The notes: a model not told the origin generated them from the sequence alone. A DNA stretch of 64,000 nt from Thermus thalpophilus (GCF_022760915.1 NZ_JAKTNS010000009.1:1-64000), one strand, 5' to 3'. Shown: positions 6,692-16,859, numbered from the stretch's first letter. Made by a program: numbers and translations.

Positions 6692-9627
6692 GGGGTGGTC
6701 TCGAGGCCCTCCCCCGCCATCATCCGAAGGAAAGCCGCCACCACCTCGGGGTCAAACTGCTTGCCCGCTTGCTCCTTTAGGTAGGCCAGGGCCCTTTCCC
6801 GGGGCCAGGCCTTGCGGTAGGGGCGGTCGGAGGTGAGGGCGTCGTATACGTCCACCACGGCGAAGATGCGGGCGGAAAGGGGGATTTCCAGCCCCTTTAG
6901 CCCCCGGGGGTACCCCGAGCCGTCCCAGCGCTCGTGGTGGCAGTAGGGGATTTCCAGGGCCTTCTTCAGGAAGGGGATGCCGGAAAGCCACTCGTGGGCG
7001 TAGACCGGGTGCAGCCGCATCACCCCCCACTCCTCCTCCGTCAAGGGGCCCGGCTTTAGCAGGATGGCGTCGGGGATGGCGATCTTGCCCACGTCGTGCA
7101 GGATGGCCCCGCGCCTTATGTGGTCCAGGTCCTCCTCGGGCACGCCCAGGGCCCGGGCCAGTCGCAGGGTGAGCTCCGTGACCCGCTCCGTGTGCCCGGC
7201 GGTTTCCTGGTCGCGGAGCTCCACCGCCTTGGCCCAGCCCAAGAGGGTGAGCTCGTAGGCGGCTTCCAGCTCCCTTTGGCTTTTCTGAAGCTCCCGCAGC
7301 GTCTGTATGCTGTCCAGGGCCAAGGCGCTTTGCCCCACCAAGGCTTCTAAGAACTCCTCCTCGTCTGGAGAGAGGTTCCAGGGTCTGCGGGTAAAGACGG
7401 CGAGGACGCCGAGGAGCTTGCCCCGGGCCAGGAGCGGGTAGGCCCTTTCTGAGACCAGGGCCTCCTGCCGCGTGAACGCTGGGTGGCTTCCGGGTTCCTT
7501 TTCCAGGTCGTCCACCGCCACTTTTTCGCCCAAAAGGGCGGCCCGTCCCACGTGGCCCTGGCCCAGCCGGAGGCTTCGGGGAGCGAAGGCCTTGGGGTTA
7601 CGGAAGCCTCGGCTTGCGCTGAAAACAAGGGCCTTCTCCTCGGGCTTATAAAGGAAGAATGCGGCGGCGTCCACGGGAAGGAGGAAGATCTTGTCCAGAA
7701 GGACCTCGAGGCTCGGAGCAAGGTCCAAGGAAGCCAGGATGGCTTGGTCTATGGCCCGCAGGGCCTCCAGCTGTTCCACTCGCTGGGCAAGCTTCCGCCT
7801 TAGGTTAGCCCGGCGCACGGCGTTGCCCATGGCCTCGGCGATGAGCTGGGCCCGTTCCACCTCCGCCGGGGTGGGGGTGCGGGGGTGGGGCCAGGCCAAG
7901 GTCAGGGCCCCGATGGGCTCCGTGCCGGCCAGGATGGGGACCACCACCCCGCTAAAGCCCTCGGGCACCAAGGGCTTGGCCCCTGGGCGCACCCGGGGAT
8001 CGTTCTTGAGGTCGGGGCTCACCACCACCTCCCCTTGGAAAGCCCGGGCCACCATGCCCTCCTCGGCCAAGGTGGGGGGCGTGGGGATATGCTTGAGCCA
8101 GCCCCGGCTCGCCGCCTCCTCCAGCCGCCCCGTATCCCGGTCGTAGAGAAGGATGCTCCCCACGGGGGCCTCCAGGGCGCCCAAGGCGGCGTCCAGGGCG
8201 TGTTCCATCATTTCCTTTAGGTCCTCGCTTCGCCGCAGGGCGAGGCTCACCCGGGCAAAGGCTTCCAGGGCCAGTTCCTTCTCCTTGGCCTCGGTGATGT
8301 CCAGCCCCACCCCCAGGATGGCGGGCTTGCCCATCACCTCCACCCGGGCGGCGGAGTAGTCCAGCCAGCGCACCTCGCCCCCTTTGGCCAGGATGCGGCA
8401 AGCGTAGCGCGCGGGAGGGTTTTCCCCCCTTAGGCGGGCCAGGCCCCGGTTTCGCACCGTTTCCCGGTCGGCGGGGTGGACGAACTCCCAGATGGGTCGG
8501 GAGGCGAGCTCCTCCGGGGTATACCCGGTGGTTTCTGTGACCATGGGGTTGGCGAAGACCAGGCGAGCGCTTTCCGGGTCCTCGAGGCTTTCCAGTTGCC
8601 AAAGGAGGATGAGGGCGGGGGCGGTTTCCGCTAGGGTGCGGAAGCGGGTTTCTTGCTCCACCTCCTGGCTCACGTCGTAGGTGTAGCCGGTGAGGAGGCG
8701 GGTCTCGGGGTCAAAGACCAGGGTGTCCCGCAGCCAGACCCAGGTCTTCCTTTTCCCGTGGAGAAAGCGGTAGGTGTAGACCTGAACCTTGCCGGGTTCG
8801 GCTACCGGGCGCCGGACGGTTTCCTCTAGCCCTGCCCGGTCCTCGGGATGGACTTTTTGGAAGTAGAAGGCGGGGTCTTGCAGGAGGCTTTCTGCCAGAT
8901 AGCCGAAGAGGGTTTCCGACTGGGGGCTAGCGTAGAAGAGGGGAGCGTAGGCGGGGTCCTGGCCTTCCGTCACCCGGGCCTGGTAGACCACGCCCGGGAG
9001 GGCTTCTAGAACGCCTTTAAATCGGCTCCGCTCCTCTTCTATTTCCGTCTCGTCCATGACGTTCAGGACGATGCCTTGGACAGTAGGATCCCGCAGGAGG
9101 TTCTTCCCCCAGACCCGCACCACCCGCGCCCTTCCCCAGCCGTCCAGGATGCGCAGGCGGTACTCCCGTACCTCCCCGGGGTGGCGGAGGAGGTCTTCCA
9201 GGGCCGCCTCGGCGTAGGGGCGGTCCTCGGGGTGGACGAAGTCCAGGACGCGGAGGTTCTGGCGGGTATGGCCCAGGGGGTCGTAGTTTAGGACCTGGCC
9301 CACGTTGGGGGAGACGTAGCGGATATAGCCTTCTCGGTCCAGGAGGTAGATGAGCTCGCGGCTGTTTTCTAGAAGGGTTCGGAAGCGCTCTTCCGATGTT
9401 TTCCAAGATTGGAGGTTCCTTTGCCACTTACGCTCAAAGGCCTGGGTCAAAAAGAGGATGAGCCCGCCAGAAAGGAGGACAAAGACCAATCCCTTGACGC
9501 TTTGCCAGAGGGTGAGCGCCTGGGGTGAGGGGGCGAGGTTAAGGAGAAGCCGGTCGCTTCCCAAAATCCAGGCCAAGGAAAGGAGGAGGTAAGCAAAGGC
9601 GATTTTCCAAGGATCAGGGAGCCTCAC
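6688..9627 (-). CDS. PAS-PAS-PAS-GAF-GAF-HD-GYP cyclic-di-GMP phosphodiesterase
   Basis: Membrane-anchored signalling protein, 979 aa. Two N-terminal hydrophobic segments (about 8-25 and 43-62) are followed by three PAS domains (about 80-200, 205-320, 325-455), two GAF domains (about 460-610, 625-780) and a C-terminal HD-GYP domain. The active-site motifs are present: GHTERV, ILHDVGKIAIPD, HHERWDGSGYP and VVDVYDALTSDRPYR. HD-GYP enzymes hydrolyse cyclic-di-GMP with a bi- or trinuclear metal site. The start overlaps the stop of the upstream GGDEF-EAL gene (ATGA), so the two are translationally coupled. The many sensory domains could bind heme, flavin or small molecules; the ligand is not evident. 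Confidence 0.9.
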   Translation of the reverse strand: MRLPDPWKIAFAYLLLSLAWILGSDRLLLNLAPSPQALTLWQSVKGLVFVLLSGGLILFLTQAFERKWQRNLQSWKTSEERFRTLLENSRELIYLLDREGYIRYVSPNVGQVLNYDPLGHTRQNLRVLDFVHPEDRPYAEAALEDLLRHPGEVREYRLRILDGWGRARVVRVWGKNLLRDPTVQGIVLNVMDETEIEEERSRFKGVLEALPGVVYQARVTEGQDPAYAPLFYASPQSETLFGYLAESLLQDPAFYFQKVHPEDRAGLEETVRRPVAEPGKVQVYTYRFLHGKRKTWVWLRDTLVFDPETRLLTGYTYDVSQEVEQETRFRTLAETAPALILLWQLESLEDPESARLVFANPMVTETTGYTPEELASRPIWEFVHPADRETVRNRGLARLRGENPPARYACRILAKGGEVRWLDYSAARVEVMGKPAILGVGLDITEAKEKELALEAFARVSLALRRSEDLKEMMEHALDAALGALEAPVGSILLYDRDTGRLEEAASRGWLKHIPTPPTLAEEGMVARAFQGEVVVSPDLKNDPRVRPGAKPLVPEGFSGVVVPILAGTEPIGALTLAWPHPRTPTPAEVERAQLIAEAMGNAVRRANLRRKLAQRVEQLEALRAIDQAILASLDLAPSLEVLLDKIFLLPVDAAAFFLYKPEEKALVFSASRGFRNPKAFAPRSLRLGQGHVGRAALLGEKVAVDDLEKEPGSHPAFTRQEALVSERAYPLLARGKLLGVLAVFTRRPWNLSPDEEEFLEALVGQSALALDSIQTLRELQKSQRELEAAYELTLLGWAKAVELRDQETAGHTERVTELTLRLARALGVPEEDLDHIRRGAILHDVGKIAIPDAILLKPGPLTEEEWGVMRLHPVYAHEWLSGIPFLKKALEIPYCHHERWDGSGYPRGLKGLEIPLSARIFAVVDVYDALTSDRPYRKAWPRERALAYLKEQAGKQFDPEVVAAFLRMMAGEGLETTP

Positions 9628-12206
9628 CTTTCCTCAGAGTATAGGGGAGAAGGCCTTCCGAGAAGGTAGCCCTGGCCCAGGCGGAAGCCTAGGGCTTTCA
9701 GGTAGGCCAGGGTGGCCTCGTCCTCAATGCCCTCGGCGATGGCCTCGAGGCCCAGGGCCTGGGCCAGGGCCAAGACGGCCCCCACCACCCGGGCGGCGGG
9801 GCTTTGGGGGTCTGGGGGGCTGCCCAGGGCTTGGGTGAAGGCCTGGCCCAGCTTGAGCCCATCCACGGGCAGGGTGGAAAGGCGCTCTAGGCTGGAGTGG
9901 CCGCTGCCGAAGTCGTCCAAAAAGACCTTGACCCCAAGGGCACGAAGCACCTTTAGGCTTTGCGTGGCGTCCCGGCCTCGCTCGTCGGGGATGAGGGTGG
10001 ACTCCGTCACCTCCAGGACCAGGGCGGGCGGGGGAAGGCCCGTGTCCTCGAGGACCTGGGCCACCTGGGCGGGATAAGACGGATCTAGAAGCTCCTGCGG
10101 GCTCACGTTCACGTGCACGGGCAGGCCGTGCCTCGCCTGCTCCTCGCAGGCCCGCCTGAGCACGAAGCGGCCCAAGGCCCCCATGAGGCGGTGGCGCTCG
10201 GCGAGGGGGATGAATTCGCCCGGCGGGGCGAGGCGCCAGCGCAGGAGGGCTTCCATGGCCACGGGCTTGCCGGCCTCCAGGTCCACGATGGGCTGGTAGG
10301 CGAGGTTAAGCCCTTCTTCCCGCTCCAGGTCCTGCCTCAGGGCTTCCACAAGCTCCATCTCCCGCCTCAGGGCCTCTTGCAGGTGGGCTTCAAAAAAGGC
10401 TAGGCGGTCTTTTCCCTCCCCCTTGGCCCGGTAGAGGGCCAGGTCCGCCCGTTGCAAGAGCTCCCCCGGGGAAAGCCCGGGTGCGCCCAGGACCAGGCCG
10501 ATGGAGGTGGTGAGGTGGTAGACCCGTTCCCGCAAGGGGATGGGGAGGCGCACCACCTCAAGAAGCCTCTCCGCCACGGCCACCGCCTCCTCCGGGCTCT
10601 TGAGGTGGGTGAGGAGGACCAAGAACTCGTCCCCTCCCTGCCGGGCCACCAGGTCGCGGGGGCGCAAGCTGGCCCGCAAGCGGGCGGCCACCACCCGAAG
10701 CGCCTCGTCTCCGGCGGCGTGGCCGTCCAGGTCGTTCACCAGCTTGAGCCCGTCCATGTCCAGGTAGAGGAGGGCTAGGCCCTCGGGGTCTTCCTGGAGG
10801 GCCTGGGCCAGCTTTTCCAGGAAGAAGAGGCGGTTGGGAAGGCCCGTGAGGGGGTCGTGGTAGGCCAGGTGGTGGAGCCGCCCCTCCAGCTCCATCCGCC
10901 TTAGAAGGAGGCCCAGCTGGCTGGCAAAGGCCTGGGCCAGCTCCCGGTCTAAAGGGGTAAAAGCGTCTTCCCGCTCAAAGTTGTCCAGGTACAAAAAGGC
11001 CTTCCGCTCCCCCGCCAAGAAGACGGGCACGGAGAGGATGGCCTTGATCTCCCCAACGCGGCCCGCTTCCTCCATCACCCGCCGCCTTTCGGGGTCCAAG
11101 CGGGCGTTGAAGCGGGCGAGTTCCCGCCAGGTGAAGACCTGGGCGGTCTGGTGCCCGGTGAGGGAAAGGGGCTCTTCCGGCCGCAGGCAGACCTGACGCA
11201 GGGCTCTAAGGTCGTAGCCCCTGGCCGCCACGAAGTGGTAGCACCCGTCCTCCATGAGCACGGTGACGCTTCCCGCTTGGGCGCTCGGGATGGTGTCCAA
11301 GGCGGCGTCCAGGATGAGGCCGAAAATGGAGTCGGAAAGCCCTTCGGCCATGAGGGTTTCGTAGATGCGGAGGAGGTTTTTGCGGAAGGCGTTCCAGCGC
11401 TGTTCCCGGGCCTCCGCCTCCTCCCGTTCCGTCACGTCCACGCCCAGGGCCAGGACCTCGAGGGCCACGCCCCCCGGCCCCGGCACCGCCACCAGGGTCC
11501 AGGCCACGGCCCGCTTTCCCCGCGCGAAGTGGGTCTTGGGGGAGCCGGGTTCGGCCAAGGCGTTCCCTAGCGGGAGCGAAACCCCTTGGGGAAAGGCCTG
11601 CCTTAGGGCTTGGTTGGCGTGGAGAAGCCTGCCTTCCGGGGAGAGCCGGGCCAGGTAAAAGGGGGAGGCCTCCACCAAAAAGCCGAGCCAGCGGGTCCGC
11701 TCCCACAGCTCCAAGGTCTGCGCCAGGGCCTCGGCGAGGAGGCGGAGAAGGGCCTCCTCCTCCTGGGTGAACTGCCTCTCCCGAAGGCAGTCGTCCACGC
11801 CCAAAAAGCCCCAAAGCCTCCCCTCCACGAAGATGGGCACCACCAGGAGGCTTTGGATCTCTTGGGCCAGGAGAAGGGGCTGCTCTTCTTGGGGAAAGGC
11901 GGCCACGGGCCCGCCCACGCTCTGGTTGGCCAAAAAGCGCCTCAACCAGCGCCCGTACCCCGCCTCCTCCATGGGCAGGTCCTGGAGGGCGGGGTTTTGG
12001 ATCTGCGGGCTCACCCCCTCCCCGGCCCACTCGGCGAGCTGGCTCGTGTACCAGGTGCCTTGGCGCTCCTCCAAGCGGAAGAGGTAGGCCCGGTGCGCCT
12101 TGAGCGCCTGGGCCACGCCCTCCAGGGCTTGGGGAAGCCCCGTTAATCCCTGGCGTAACAGGGGCAATAGCGCCTGGGGCAGGTGGGTGCCCGGTGGAGA
12201 GCCCAT
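9624..12206 (-). CDS. GAF-PAS-GAF-GGDEF-EAL hybrid, cyclic-di-GMP turnover
   Basis: Soluble protein, 860 aa: GAF (about 20-170), PAS-like (about 175-265), GAF (about 275-430), GGDEF (about 440-595) and EAL (about 605-850). The cyclase site is intact (RQGGDEFLVL) and is preceded at the proper spacing by an RPRD inhibitory I-site. The EAL site also looks complete: MEALLRW, HVNVSPQEL, LEVTESTL, FLDDFGSGHSS, DGLKLGQ, and a closing AEGIED then QGYLLGRP. Both synthesis and breakdown of cyclic-di-GMP are therefore possible, and sensory input should set the balance. It lies between the membrane cyclase and the HD-GYP gene, with an 84-bp gap upstream and a 4-bp overlap downstream. Confidence 0.92.
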   Translation of the reverse strand: MGSPPGTHLPQALLPLLRQGLTGLPQALEGVAQALKAHRAYLFRLEERQGTWYTSQLAEWAGEGVSPQIQNPALQDLPMEEAGYGRWLRRFLANQSVGGPVAAFPQEEQPLLLAQEIQSLLVVPIFVEGRLWGFLGVDDCLRERQFTQEEEALLRLLAEALAQTLELWERTRWLGFLVEASPFYLARLSPEGRLLHANQALRQAFPQGVSLPLGNALAEPGSPKTHFARGKRAVAWTLVAVPGPGGVALEVLALGVDVTEREEAEAREQRWNAFRKNLLRIYETLMAEGLSDSIFGLILDAALDTIPSAQAGSVTVLMEDGCYHFVAARGYDLRALRQVCLRPEEPLSLTGHQTAQVFTWRELARFNARLDPERRRVMEEAGRVGEIKAILSVPVFLAGERKAFLYLDNFEREDAFTPLDRELAQAFASQLGLLLRRMELEGRLHHLAYHDPLTGLPNRLFFLEKLAQALQEDPEGLALLYLDMDGLKLVNDLDGHAAGDEALRVVAARLRASLRPRDLVARQGGDEFLVLLTHLKSPEEAVAVAERLLEVVRLPIPLRERVYHLTTSIGLVLGAPGLSPGELLQRADLALYRAKGEGKDRLAFFEAHLQEALRREMELVEALRQDLEREEGLNLAYQPIVDLEAGKPVAMEALLRWRLAPPGEFIPLAERHRLMGALGRFVLRRACEEQARHGLPVHVNVSPQELLDPSYPAQVAQVLEDTGLPPPALVLEVTESTLIPDERGRDATQSLKVLRALGVKVFLDDFGSGHSSLERLSTLPVDGLKLGQAFTQALGSPPDPQSPAARVVGAVLALAQALGLEAIAEGIEDEATLAYLKALGFRLGQGYLLGRPSPLYSEER

Positions 12207-12290
12207 GGCTAGACCGGGAGCATTTTACCCCAACCCCCCCAGGAGACCACCCGGTTCCAAAGAAGAGGACCCAGAGGTCTTAGGAGCGCT

Positions 12291-14531
12291 TCAGGCCACC
12301 ACCGCCAGGCCCTTGGCCTTGGCTTGGTACATGCGGGTATCGGCGGCGGAGAGGAGTTCATCCGGGGTGGCGCCGTCCTCGGGGAAGGTGGCCACCCCGA
12401 TGTTCACCCCCAGGCAGATCTCGCCGAAACAGAGCTTTTCTATGGCCTTGGCGTAGCGGTAGGCGGCGGCGATGGCGCCCTGCTTGGGGGTGTGGGGGAA
12501 GAGGACGGCGAACTCGTCCCCGCCCCAGCGGAATATGCGATCCCCGTTGCGCCTTTCCCGTTCTAGGGCCTCCGCCACCTTGATGAGGGCCAGGTCGCCC
12601 ACGGCGTGGCCTAGGCGGTCGTTCACGGGTTTAAAGCCCTTAAGGTCCAGGATGGCCAAGGAGAGGGGGTAGCCATAGCGCTCCGCCCGTTTAAGCTCCT
12701 CCAGGAGGTGGCGGTCAAAGGCCCGGCGGTTTAGGAGGCCCGTGAGGGGGTCGGTGAGGGCGGCCTCCTCCAAGAGGCGCCGGGTTTTGGCTTCGTGGAG
12801 CAAGGTGGCCAGGGGAGCGGCGAAGTAGTGGGCCGCATGGAGGGAGTCCTCCCCGAAGGCCTTGGGGTCGTGCAAGTTGTCCAAGTTGAGGTAGGCGAGA
12901 ACCTCGCCTTTGTAGGGAACGGGGAGGCAGAGGTTGGCCTGGATCTCCTTGGCCCGGCCGGCGGTGTCTATGACCTCCGGGGGAGCGGTCTGGTGGCTGA
13001 TCTCGGGGATGGCCCTTTCCTCCACGCTCATGATCCGGGGCTCGCCCCGACGGGCCTCCCCTTCCCCCCGGCCGTACCAGAGGAGCATGCCCTGCGGCGT
13101 GAAGCGCACCGTCTTTAGGCCCTCCAGGTCGTAGCCCACCGCCGCCTTGAACAGGTATTCCCCGCCTTCCAGCACAAGAAGGCTTCCCGCTTCCGAGCCC
13201 GGCACCTGGCGGATGGCCTCTTCCAGCACTTCTTGATAAAGCTCTTCCAGGGGCTTCTCCAGTAGATTTAGGAAAAGCCGGTTCACCCCTTCGTGCCGCG
13301 CCTTCTCCGTGAGGCGCTCAAGCCCAAGCCCCAAGGCGCGGCAGGCGGATAGGAGCATCTCCTCTTCCGCCCGGCGCCAAAGCCGTTCTTCCCTTTGGCC
13401 CAGCACCAGGACCCGCCTCGCCCGGGGGCTTCCCGGGGTGGGAATGGGAAGGGCGGCGAAGGTGCGCCAGTTCAGGGCCTTCAAGGCGGGGACCACCCGG
13501 GCTTCCTCGGCGTAGCGGGCGGTGAAGACGGGGCTTCCCGTCTCGTAGACCTGCCAGGCGAGGCCCAGCCCGTAGGGTAGGCCCTCCCGGATCACCTGGA
13601 GGAGGGCGGGTTCCGTGACCCCCTGGTGGGCCAAGGCCTCCATCCGGCTTCCCCGGGCTTCCCAAAGGGTGCCGGCTTCCAGGTGGAGCACTTCTAGGAA
13701 GAGGGCGAGGGCTTTGCTCCCCGCCTCCTCCAAGGTGGCGGCGCTTTGCATCCTCTGGGCGAGCTCGGCGAGGAGCCTCCGCTCCTCCAGGTCCGCCAGG
13801 CGGGAAAGCTCTAGGCTCACCGCCTGGGCGAAGCGGATGAGGCCCTCCACCTCCTCCGGGAAGAAGGGACGGCTTTTCTCCAGGTTGAGGACCGCCACCA
13901 CCTCGCCCCGCTCCAGGAGGGGAAGGGCGAGCTCGGCCAGGGCCTGGTGCCCCGGGGCGGGGATGTAGCCAGGCTCCCGGCGCACGTCGGGCACGTGGAT
14001 AGGCCTGCCTTCGCGGAAGGCCCGCCCCACCACCCCGGTGGGGGGGATGGTTTCCAAGGCCAAGGGGGGCACGCTGGCCAAGAGGCGGAAGCCTTCCTGA
14101 GCCGGGAGCCAGACCCCGGCGTGCCCGCCTTCCCCGAAGGCGGCGAGCCGCTCGGGCAGGCCGCGCAAAAGGGTTTCCCGGTCCTCGGCCTGGGGGAGGG
14201 CCTCGAGGGCCTCGGCCAAAAGCTTCTGTGCCCGGGCCAGGTGCTTGGCCCGGCGGTGGGCTAGCCGGAGGCTTTGGCCCACCTGGTGGGCCAGGAGGGC
14301 GGAAAGGAGGAGAAGCGCAACCGCCACCCCGTCAAACCCGGGGAAAAGGAGAAGGAGGAGGGTGGAAACGAGCGCCGCCACCAGGCCCACGCCAAGCCCC
14401 CGGGCGCTGGCCAGGGTGGCGGTGGAGATCATGAACCAAGGGAGGATGTAAGGGGCGCTATATCCCAAAAGCCCCGCTAAAAGCCCGAGGAGGAGGGCTC
14501 CCAGGGCGATGGCAGGGTAGGGGAGGAGCAT
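12291..14531 (-). CDS. Membrane GAF-GAF-GAF-GGDEF diguanylate cyclase
   Basis: Predicted inner-membrane diguanylate cyclase, 746 aa. The N-terminal ~80 residues form three to four hydrophobic helices without a large periplasmic domain. A coiled linker and three GAF-type domains follow (about 95-230, 245-400, 410-560), then GGDEF (about 575-740). The catalytic WGGDEFAVLF motif is intact and RNGD five residues before it is a good I-site for product inhibition. It starts 7 bp after the stop of hemG on the same strand, so read-through from the heme operon is likely. Substrate is GTP and product cyclic-di-GMP by family knowledge; the signal sensed is unknown. Confidence 0.9.
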   Translation of the reverse strand: MLLPYPAIALGALLLGLLAGLLGYSAPYILPWFMISTATLASARGLGVGLVAALVSTLLLLLFPGFDGVAVALLLLSALLAHQVGQSLRLAHRRAKHLARAQKLLAEALEALPQAEDRETLLRGLPERLAAFGEGGHAGVWLPAQEGFRLLASVPPLALETIPPTGVVGRAFREGRPIHVPDVRREPGYIPAPGHQALAELALPLLERGEVVAVLNLEKSRPFFPEEVEGLIRFAQAVSLELSRLADLEERRLLAELAQRMQSAATLEEAGSKALALFLEVLHLEAGTLWEARGSRMEALAHQGVTEPALLQVIREGLPYGLGLAWQVYETGSPVFTARYAEEARVVPALKALNWRTFAALPIPTPGSPRARRVLVLGQREERLWRRAEEEMLLSACRALGLGLERLTEKARHEGVNRLFLNLLEKPLEELYQEVLEEAIRQVPGSEAGSLLVLEGGEYLFKAAVGYDLEGLKTVRFTPQGMLLWYGRGEGEARRGEPRIMSVEERAIPEISHQTAPPEVIDTAGRAKEIQANLCLPVPYKGEVLAYLNLDNLHDPKAFGEDSLHAAHYFAAPLATLLHEAKTRRLLEEAALTDPLTGLLNRRAFDRHLLEELKRAERYGYPLSLAILDLKGFKPVNDRLGHAVGDLALIKVAEALERERRNGDRIFRWGGDEFAVLFPHTPKQGAIAAAYRYAKAIEKLCFGEICLGVNIGVATFPEDGATPDELLSAADTRMYQAKAKGLAVVA

Positions 14532-14538
14532 GTTGGCG

Positions 14539-15918
14539 TTATCCTAACCGGGAGGTTTCCTTTTCGCCAGGGGGGGTTAGGGAGAGGTGGGCGAGGGCCC
14601 GCTCCGCCGCCTTCTTGCCCGAGCGCACCACCTCGGGAAGCCCCACGCCCAAGAGGTAGTTCCCCGCCAGGAAAAGCCCCGGGGCTTTGAGGAGGGCGAG
14701 GTCCAGGCGGGCGAGGCGGTCCAGGTGCCCCACCTTGTAGGCGGGCATGCCCTCGGGGAAGCGGAAGACGAAGGTGCGCTCCGGGCGCACCTCCTGGCCC
14801 AGGTACCGGCGAAGCTCCGCCAGGGCGAGCCGGGCGAGCTCTCCTTCGCCCATCCGGGCCACCTCCCCGGAAAAGTAGGCCCGCACCAGGCTAAAGCCCT
14901 CGGGGGCCCTTCCCGGCCACTTCAGGTGCGTCCAGGTGAAGCCGCGCGCTTGGTAGTTCTCCCCTTTGGCGATGAGGAGGCCGTGCCCCTTCACGGGGAG
15001 CGCCTCCTTGAAGGCCAGGCTCACCGTGGCCGCTGGGGTGTGGGGGATGCCCTTTAAAAGGGCCGTGGCCTCGGGGAGGAAGGGCCTGAGGAGGGAGGCG
15101 GCCACGGGGGCGGGGGTGGCGAGGATCAGGGCCTCCGCCTCTAAGGCGCCCCGTGGGGTGTGCAGACGGTAGCGGCCCCCCAAAGGCTCCAAGGCCAGGA
15201 CCGGGGTGGCGAGGAGGGTGTGCTCCGCCACCCGTTCCGCCATCTTCCGGGTGAGGGCGGAAAGCCCCCCTCGGAAGGAAAAGAAGAGGCTTCCCCCTTC
15301 CCGGCTTCCCCGCCCCCTTCGCGCCCGCATGGCCCCGAGGAGGAGGCTTCGGTGCTTCCGCTCAAGTTCCAAAAGGGCGGGAAAGGCGGCCCGCATGGAA
15401 AGCTCCTCGGGCTCACCCCCGTAGATCCCCCCGGCCAGAGGGGCCACCAAGGCCTGGAAGACCTCGAGGCCAAGCCGCCTTTCCACGAACTCCTTCAGGC
15501 TTTCGTCCTCCTTGTCCCCCCGGGGGAGGAAGAGGTCGTAAAGGGCCCGGAGCTTGCCGGAAAGGGAAAGGAGGGGGGTCTTGGCCAGGGCCTTTAGGTC
15601 CCCCGGCACCACCTGCAAAAGCCCTTCGGGGAGGGGGTGGGCTTTCCCTTTCCGCAGGATGTAGGCGGAGGGCTTGGCGGGAAGGGTGCTGATGGGCTCC
15701 AGACCCAAGGCCTGGGCCAAATCCAGGACCTCCTTCTTGTAGCGCACGCTGGCGTCCGGGCCGCCCTCCACTAGGAAGCCTTCCCCTTGGTGGGTGAAGA
15801 CCTTGCCCCCCAGGCGGGGCGTGGCCTCCAGGAGGAGGAAGTCCACCCCCGCTTCCTTGAGGGCAAGGGCGGCGGCGAGCCCCGCCCACCCTCCGCCCAC
15901 GATGGCTATCTGAGCCAC
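14539..15918 (-). CDS. hemG: Protoporphyrinogen/coproporphyrinogen oxidase
   Basis: FAD-dependent oxidase, 459 aa, of the HemY/CgoX family. It removes six electrons from the porphyrinogen late in heme synthesis. The N-terminal dinucleotide fold is clear (IVGGGWAGLAAALAL, then LLEATPRLGGKV), as are EGGPDASVRYK and the C-terminal FAD motif PGLFLAGNYLLGVGLPEVVRSGKKAAE. It overlaps hemH by 13 bp and follows hemE-hemH, the gene order of the Bacillus hemEHY operon. Sequence alone does not tell whether the natural substrate is protoporphyrinogen IX or coproporphyrinogen III. The symbol hemY is also used for this family. Confidence 0.92.
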   Translation of the reverse strand: MAQIAIVGGGWAGLAAALALKEAGVDFLLLEATPRLGGKVFTHQGEGFLVEGGPDASVRYKKEVLDLAQALGLEPISTLPAKPSAYILRKGKAHPLPEGLLQVVPGDLKALAKTPLLSLSGKLRALYDLFLPRGDKEDESLKEFVERRLGLEVFQALVAPLAGGIYGGEPEELSMRAAFPALLELERKHRSLLLGAMRARRGRGSREGGSLFFSFRGGLSALTRKMAERVAEHTLLATPVLALEPLGGRYRLHTPRGALEAEALILATPAPVAASLLRPFLPEATALLKGIPHTPAATVSLAFKEALPVKGHGLLIAKGENYQARGFTWTHLKWPGRAPEGFSLVRAYFSGEVARMGEGELARLALAELRRYLGQEVRPERTFVFRFPEGMPAYKVGHLDRLARLDLALLKAPGLFLAGNYLLGVGLPEVVRSGKKAAERALAHLSLTPPGEKETSRLG

Positions 15919-16859
15919 GCCGCCTCCACCAGGTCCTTAAGGACCTGGATGTAGTCCAGGTCGGCGTTGAGGCTCCGGGCCCTTAGGAGCCTGAGCCCCA
16001 CCGCCTCCGCGGTGGCCTGGGCCTCGAGGTCCAGGTCGTAGAAGACCTCCAGGTGGTCTGCGGGGAAGCCCACCGCCTGCACCACCACCTCGGCGAAGCC
16101 CTCTTCCCTAAGTTGCCGCAAGAGCTCGTTGATGTCGGGCCCAAGCCAGGGCTCTGCGGTGCGCCCCGCCGACTGGTAGGCCACCTGGAAGCGGGGGAGG
16201 GAAAGCCGCTTGGCGATGAGCTCCGCCGTTTTCTCCACCTGGCGCGGGTAGGGGTCCCCCCGCTCCACCGCCGCCAGGGGGATGGAGTGGGCGGTGAAGA
16301 CGTAGGCCGCCCCCTTGGGGTCTTTTAGCCGCCAGATGGCCTCTTCCAGCCGCCTGGCGTAGGCGGCGATGAGGCCGGGGTGGGCCTCATAGCTTTCCAC
16401 CCAGGTGAAGTCTATGGGCTCGGGAAGGGCCTTGAGGGCGGCCTCCACCTTCTCCCTGTACTCCGCCACGCTCCTTAGGGAGTAGTGGGGGGCGGCCACG
16501 ATGGCCACCGCCCGCCGCACCCCGTCCTCGTGCATGGCCGCCACCGCCTCGCCGATGGTGGGGTGCCAGTGCTTGGTGCCCACGTAGACCCGGGCCGGCC
16601 CCTGGGGGATGCGGGGACCGAAGGGGCCCAGGAGGCGCTTGGGGTAGGCGGGGGCCTCGAGGTTCAAAAGGGCCTGGAGCCGCAGGGCCTGGACCAGGGT
16701 GATCTCGTTCAGGGGGCTTTTGCCGATCTGCTCGTAGCGCTCACTAAGCTCCTTGAGGAGCTCTTCGGAGGGCTTCTTGCCCCGGCGGATGTCGGTGTAG
16801 TAGGGTTCAATCTCCTCGGGGGCATAAGGGGTGCCGTAGGCCATCAGGAGTACGTTCAC
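15906..16859 (-). CDS. hemH: Ferrochelatase
   Basis: 317 aa, the usual bacterial length. It inserts Fe(II) into the porphyrin ring at the end of heme synthesis. Family marks are VLLMAYGTPYAPEEIEPYYTDIRRG at the N-terminus, ERYEQIGKSPLNEIT, VAAPHYSLRSVAEY, VFTAHSIPLAAVERGDPY with the metal-coordinating histidine, YQSAGRTAEPWLGPDI, and VVQAVGFPADHLEVFYDLDLEA with the catalytic-region glutamate. The start overlaps hemE by 4 bp (ATGA) and the end overlaps hemG. Co-translation with its pathway neighbours is expected. Confidence 0.95.
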   Translation of the reverse strand: MNVLLMAYGTPYAPEEIEPYYTDIRRGKKPSEELLKELSERYEQIGKSPLNEITLVQALRLQALLNLEAPAYPKRLLGPFGPRIPQGPARVYVGTKHWHPTIGEAVAAMHEDGVRRAVAIVAAPHYSLRSVAEYREKVEAALKALPEPIDFTWVESYEAHPGLIAAYARRLEEAIWRLKDPKGAAYVFTAHSIPLAAVERGDPYPRQVEKTAELIAKRLSLPRFQVAYQSAGRTAEPWLGPDINELLRQLREEGFAEVVVQAVGFPADHLEVFYDLDLEAQATAEAVGLRLLRARSLNADLDYIQVLKDLVEAAWLR